Origin: Arenicella sp.
Lineage (GTDB): Bacteria; Pseudomonadota; Gammaproteobacteria; Arenicellales; Arenicellaceae
Assembly: GCA_018677115.1 (NCBI GenBank)
Contig: JAHHOC010000303.1
Coordinates: 1-7,808, forward strand
Direction of reading: 5' to 3'
Length of the DNA: 7,808 nucleotides
The notes beneath the pieces are model-generated. The model saw nothing but the letters and a program-made list of their open reading frames with translations, did no database searches and had not been told where the DNA came from. Position numbers and translations under genes: made by a program. Of this stretch, positions 5,158 through 7,808 are shown piece by piece; positions within the stretch are counted from its first letter, which is position 1, and each line of letters starts with the position of its first letter.

Positions 5158-7380
5158 GTGAAGCAGACAATAGCCACAGTCGCAGTGCCGGTACCATTGC
5201 GACGCACGTTTGATTTTAAAATACCGCCAGATCAAGCGCTGCGGGGACCGCAGCCATGTGTTGGTGCGCGGGTTCAGGTACCGTTCGGAGCGCGCGAACT
5301 GATCGGCGTGATCATACAACTTAAAGACCACTCAGAATATCCTGAGCACAAGCTGAAAAGCCTGATTAAAACCCTGGATCCGGAACCTGTTTTCGACCCG
5401 CTACTGTGGTCCGTGTTGCAATGGATATCGCGCTATTACATCGCTCCTATTGGCGAGGTATTGGATACCGCACTGCCACAGGTTCTGCGCAAGGGAAACC
5501 CCCTGGCACCCCCGGTTGTCAGGAGCTGGCGGCTTACCGAGCATGGCCGTAGCTGCCCTATAGAGGAGCTTGAACGTGCGCCACTGCAATTGGCAATTGT
5601 CAAACGATTTATGCACCGGGAAGTTCTCAGTCCAATAGACTTTAAGCAGGGATCATCGGGTTGGCGGCAGGCCCTGGCAAGTCTGGTCAATAAGGGCTGG
5701 ATAGAAGAACAAAGTTCCGTACCCGAGCTCAAGGAGGTGGCCGATTCAGATCCATCCCAGGTATCACTCAATGAGCAACAGCGCATTGTGGTGCAGAAGT
5801 TACAGCCTTTACTGCGGGCAGACCGCTTCTCCACCAGTTTATTGCATGGTGTGACCGGAAGTGGGAAAACCGAGGTTTATTTTGCAGCTATGCGTCAGGT
5901 GATTAAGCACGGCCGACAGGTGTTGATGCTGGTTCCGGAAATCGGCTTAACCCCGCAATTGCTGCAGCGAGTTAAGACACAGCTTGGTTGCCCTATGGTC
6001 ACCATGCATTCCGGATTAAACCCGGGAGAGAGGCACCTCGCCTGGTGGCACGCACGCCAGGGCAGCGCCAAAGTTGTTATTGGCACGCGTTCGGCTGTTT
6101 TTGCCCCACTTCAGAATCTTGGCCTGATCGTAATAGATGAAGAGCATGATGGATCCTTCAAACAACAGGATGGCGTGCGATATCAAGCCAGGGATGTGGC
6201 CATCTACCGCGCTAAGCAGCACGACATCCCGATTGTTCTTGGTTCGGCTACGCCTTCGCTGGAGAGCTATGCCAACGCGCGGTCAGGCCGTTACCAGTAT
6301 CTGACCTTGACCGCACGTGCGACCAGCACCGATATGCCGGAAGTCGAACTGCTTGACCTCAATCGTCTTCCCAGTATCGACGGGCTTAGCCCGACAATGA
6401 CGGAAGCAATTGAAGCCACACTTAATGATGGCAAACAGGTGATGTTATTCCTGAACCGCAGGGGTTATGCCCCAGTTCTATATTGTGCAGATTGCGGCAC
6501 CACAGTTAAGTGCCACCGTTGTGATTCGCACCTGACACTTCATCGGAGCATAGCTCGCATGCGTTGTCATCATTGCGGCTTTGAGGGCAACACGAATAAA
6601 CAGTGTGCTAGCTGCAATAGCGAGCGGCTGGTGGAGGTCGGTGAGGGCACGCAGCGCGTTGAAGAAGCCCTTGCACAACGTTTTCCTGCAGCCAGGCTGT
6701 TACGTATTGACCGCGACAGCACCCGCCGTAAAGGAGAATTGGCCAGGTTGCTGGAACAAGCCAGTGCCGGCGATGCCGACATTCTGCTGGGTACACAATT
6801 GCTGACCAAAGGCCACGATTTTCCTGCAGTGGCGCTGGTAGGCATTCTGAATGCAGATCAGGGGCTGTACAGCACGGACTTCCGTGCCAGCGAAGTATTA
6901 TTCCAGCAGTTGGTTCAGGTGAGTGGGCGGGCGGGGCGTCGCGATCAAGTTGGCCGTGTGCTGATCCAGACCAGTTTCCCCGACGATCCATTTTTCAGCT
7001 GGGTGATAAAACACGACTTCAATGGTTTTGCACAACATTTGTTGAAACAGAGACAAGCCTGCAATTATCCACCGTTCGGATATTTTGCCTTGATGCGCGC
7101 TGACTCAACCCACCAGTCCAGGGCATTACAGTTTTTAAGGCATGCCCGGGCTGCGATGCCATGTCGCGATGATGTGCAGATCATGGATCCGATCCCGGCA
7201 CCCATGGAACGGCGCGCGGGCAGGCATCGGGCGCAGTTGCTGTTCAGTGCAAGTAACCGATCGGCATTGCATGCCACGCTGGTCAGCGGCCTGGAGCAGC
7301 TGGCGAACGATGCGCTGGCAACTAAGCTGGCGGGTTCGGTGCGATGGAATTTGGACATCGATCCAATAGATCATTATTAA
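5158..7380 (+). CDS. priA: Primosomal protein N' (replication restart helicase PriA)
   Basis: Superfamily 2 3'-5' DNA helicase that recognises stalled or collapsed forks and reloads the replicative helicase with PriB/DnaT or PriC. Domains in order: the N-terminal 3'-DNA-binding domain (VPVPLRRTFDFKIP, then VGARVQVPFG), a winged-helix region, Walker A GVTGSGKT (231-238, K237), Walker B DEEH (327-330), GSATPSLES, a zinc-binding insert with all eight cysteines (C443, C446, C452, C455, C470, C473, C483, C486), GTQLLTKGHDFP from 545, and motif VI QVSGRAGR (587-594). All catalytic and zinc residues are present. The frame opens further upstream: TTG 5095, ATG 5107 and GTG 5158 are possible starts. 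GTG 5158 gives 740 residues and an N-terminus (KQTIATVAVPVPL) that lines up with E. coli PriA (732 residues); the extra upstream residues look unlike PriA. None of the starts has a strong ribosome site. argS follows after 112 bases on the same strand. Confidence 0.96.
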   Translation: MKQTIATVAVPVPLRRTFDFKIPPDQALRGPQPCVGARVQVPFGARELIGVIIQLKDHSEYPEHKLKSLIKTLDPEPVFDPLLWSVLQWISRYYIAPIGEVLDTALPQVLRKGNPLAPPVVRSWRLTEHGRSCPIEELERAPLQLAIVKRFMHREVLSPIDFKQGSSGWRQALASLVNKGWIEEQSSVPELKEVADSDPSQVSLNEQQRIVVQKLQPLLRADRFSTSLLHGVTGSGKTEVYFAAMRQVIKHGRQVLMLVPEIGLTPQLLQRVKTQLGCPMVTMHSGLNPGERHLAWWHARQGSAKVVIGTRSAVFAPLQNLGLIVIDEEHDGSFKQQDGVRYQARDVAIYRAKQHDIPIVLGSATPSLESYANARSGRYQYLTLTARATSTDMPEVELLDLNRLPSIDGLSPTMTEAIEATLNDGKQVMLFLNRRGYAPVLYCADCGTTVKCHRCDSHLTLHRSIARMRCHHCGFEGNTNKQCASCNSERLVEVGEGTQRVEEALAQRFPAARLLRIDRDSTRRKGELARLLEQASAGDADILLGTQLLTKGHDFPAVALVGILNADQGLYSTDFRASEVLFQQLVQVSGRAGRRDQVGRVLIQTSFPDDPFFSWVIKHDFNGFAQHLLKQRQACNYPPFGYFALMRADSTHQSRALQFLRHARAAMPCRDDVQIMDPIPAPMERRAGRHRAQLLFSASNRSALHATLVSGLEQLANDALATKLAGSVRWNLDIDPIDHY

Positions 7381-7422
7381 TGTTCTGGCGTCGGTCAAAA
7401 TTACTCAGAAAGCCAAATATTG

Positions 7423-7453
7423 TTGAAATCTTTTACCAAGAAAACGGTAAAAT
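7423..7453 (+). promoter_or_regulatory. Candidate promoter for argS
   Basis: TTGAAA (7423-7428) and TAAAAT (7448-7453) lie in the priA-argS gap with a 19-base spacer, longer than the ideal 17. The -10 box is 39 bases before the GTG start. No terminator hairpin is visible after priA, so read-through from priA is also likely. Confidence 0.3.
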
Positions 7454-7492
7454 CGCGCCTTCATACACGCCTTTCAGGTCGAGATTATTCAG

Positions 7493-7808
7493 GTGAAGAA
7501 ACAGCTCCAACAATTGTTCCTGCAGGCTTTGGACCAGCTGCAGGCAGAGGGCGTTATCCCCGCTGAACAGTCGATCGAGGTAAGCTTCGAACGTAGTCGA
7601 CAAAAAGACCATGGTGATTTCGCAACCAATTTGGCGCTGATACTGGCCAAGGCAGCTGGCCGCAATCCGCGCGATCTGGCCCTTCTGATTATTGAAGCAC
7701 TGCCAGCAGAGCCCGCAATACACAAAGTTGATGTAGCCGGTCCCGGATTCATCAATATCTGGTTGGCCGGGGATGCCCGCAATGAGGTTATCGGATCGGT
7801 GTTTGAGC
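7493..7808 (+). CDS. argS: Arginyl-tRNA synthetase, N-terminal part (cut by window end)
   Basis: Class I aminoacyl-tRNA synthetase that charges tRNA-Arg with arginine. Only the first 105 codons are in the window; a complete ArgS is about 560-580 residues, so the catalytic HIGH motif lies beyond the edge. The visible part is the additional N-terminal domain that binds the tRNA D-loop. The recognised stretches are KDHGDFATNLALILAKAAGRNPRDLA (about 41-66), typical of ArgS, and VDVAGPGFINIWLA (about 81-94), the usual end of this domain. The start is GTG, opening with KKQLQQLFLQAL; AGGTCGAG about nine bases upstream serves as ribosome site. The priA-argS order matches Pseudomonas, where a SPOR-domain protein and hslVU follow. 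Confidence 0.95.
   Translation, partial: MKKQLQQLFLQALDQLQAEGVIPAEQSIEVSFERSRQKDHGDFATNLALILAKAAGRNPRDLALLIIEALPAEPAIHKVDVAGPGFINIWLAGDARNEVIGSVFE

Noticed and set aside
4871..5161. 96-codon open frame in the gap before priA
   Set aside because: Starts at TTG without a ribosome site, encodes a low-complexity sequence from AT-rich DNA and runs into the priA 5' end. More likely non-coding.
5436..5834. 132-codon open frame on the - strand inside priA
   Set aside because: Antisense shadow of the PriA N-terminal and winged-helix region; no recognisable domain.
6608..6991. 127-codon open frame on the - strand inside priA
   Set aside because: Antisense to the conserved helicase motifs of PriA; no ribosome site or domain.

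Overview
The window looks like ordinary chromosomal DNA from a gammaproteobacterium. The evidence is a SrkA/YihE-type kinase, a proteobacterial MscL, a PriA helicase, and the adjacency priA-argS on the same strand, an order known from Pseudomonas and related marine gammaproteobacteria. No transposase, integrase, phage gene, CRISPR array, tRNA or rRNA is visible. The genus cannot be fixed from this sequence.

Layout from left to right. (1) Positions 1-417, + strand: the 3' part of a gene for a protein that aligns well with the C-terminal half of Rieske iron-sulfur proteins but has lost most of the cluster ligands. (2) Positions 414-1403, - strand: srkA, convergent with the previous gene and overlapping it by 4 bases. 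(3) Positions 1509-2288, + strand: a cytoplasmic UgpQ-like glycerophosphodiester phosphodiesterase, divergent from srkA, ending at a strong bidirectional terminator (2309-2331). (4) Positions 2352-2783, - strand: mscL, sharing that terminator. (5) Positions 4554 to 2937, - strand: a two-gene unit in which a class I SAM-dependent methyltransferase of an uncharacterised family is followed, one base after its stop codon, by an endonuclease/exonuclease/phosphatase-fold protein with a hydrophobic N-terminus. (6) About 4555-5157: a roughly 600-base AT-rich gap holding two matches to the DnaA-box consensus, one weaker box and an AT-only-armed palindrome. (7) Positions 5158-7380, + strand: priA, the replication-restart helicase. 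(8) From 7493 to the window edge: the N-terminal 105 codons of argS.

Most of the content is housekeeping: replication restart, translation, osmotic-shock relief, lipid headgroup turnover and a stress kinase. The parts worth a second look are the cluster-less Rieske-like protein at the left edge, the DnaA boxes upstream of priA, and the tightly coupled methyltransferase/EEP pair. I see no clear evidence of a large undescribed system; those three points are the best leads.
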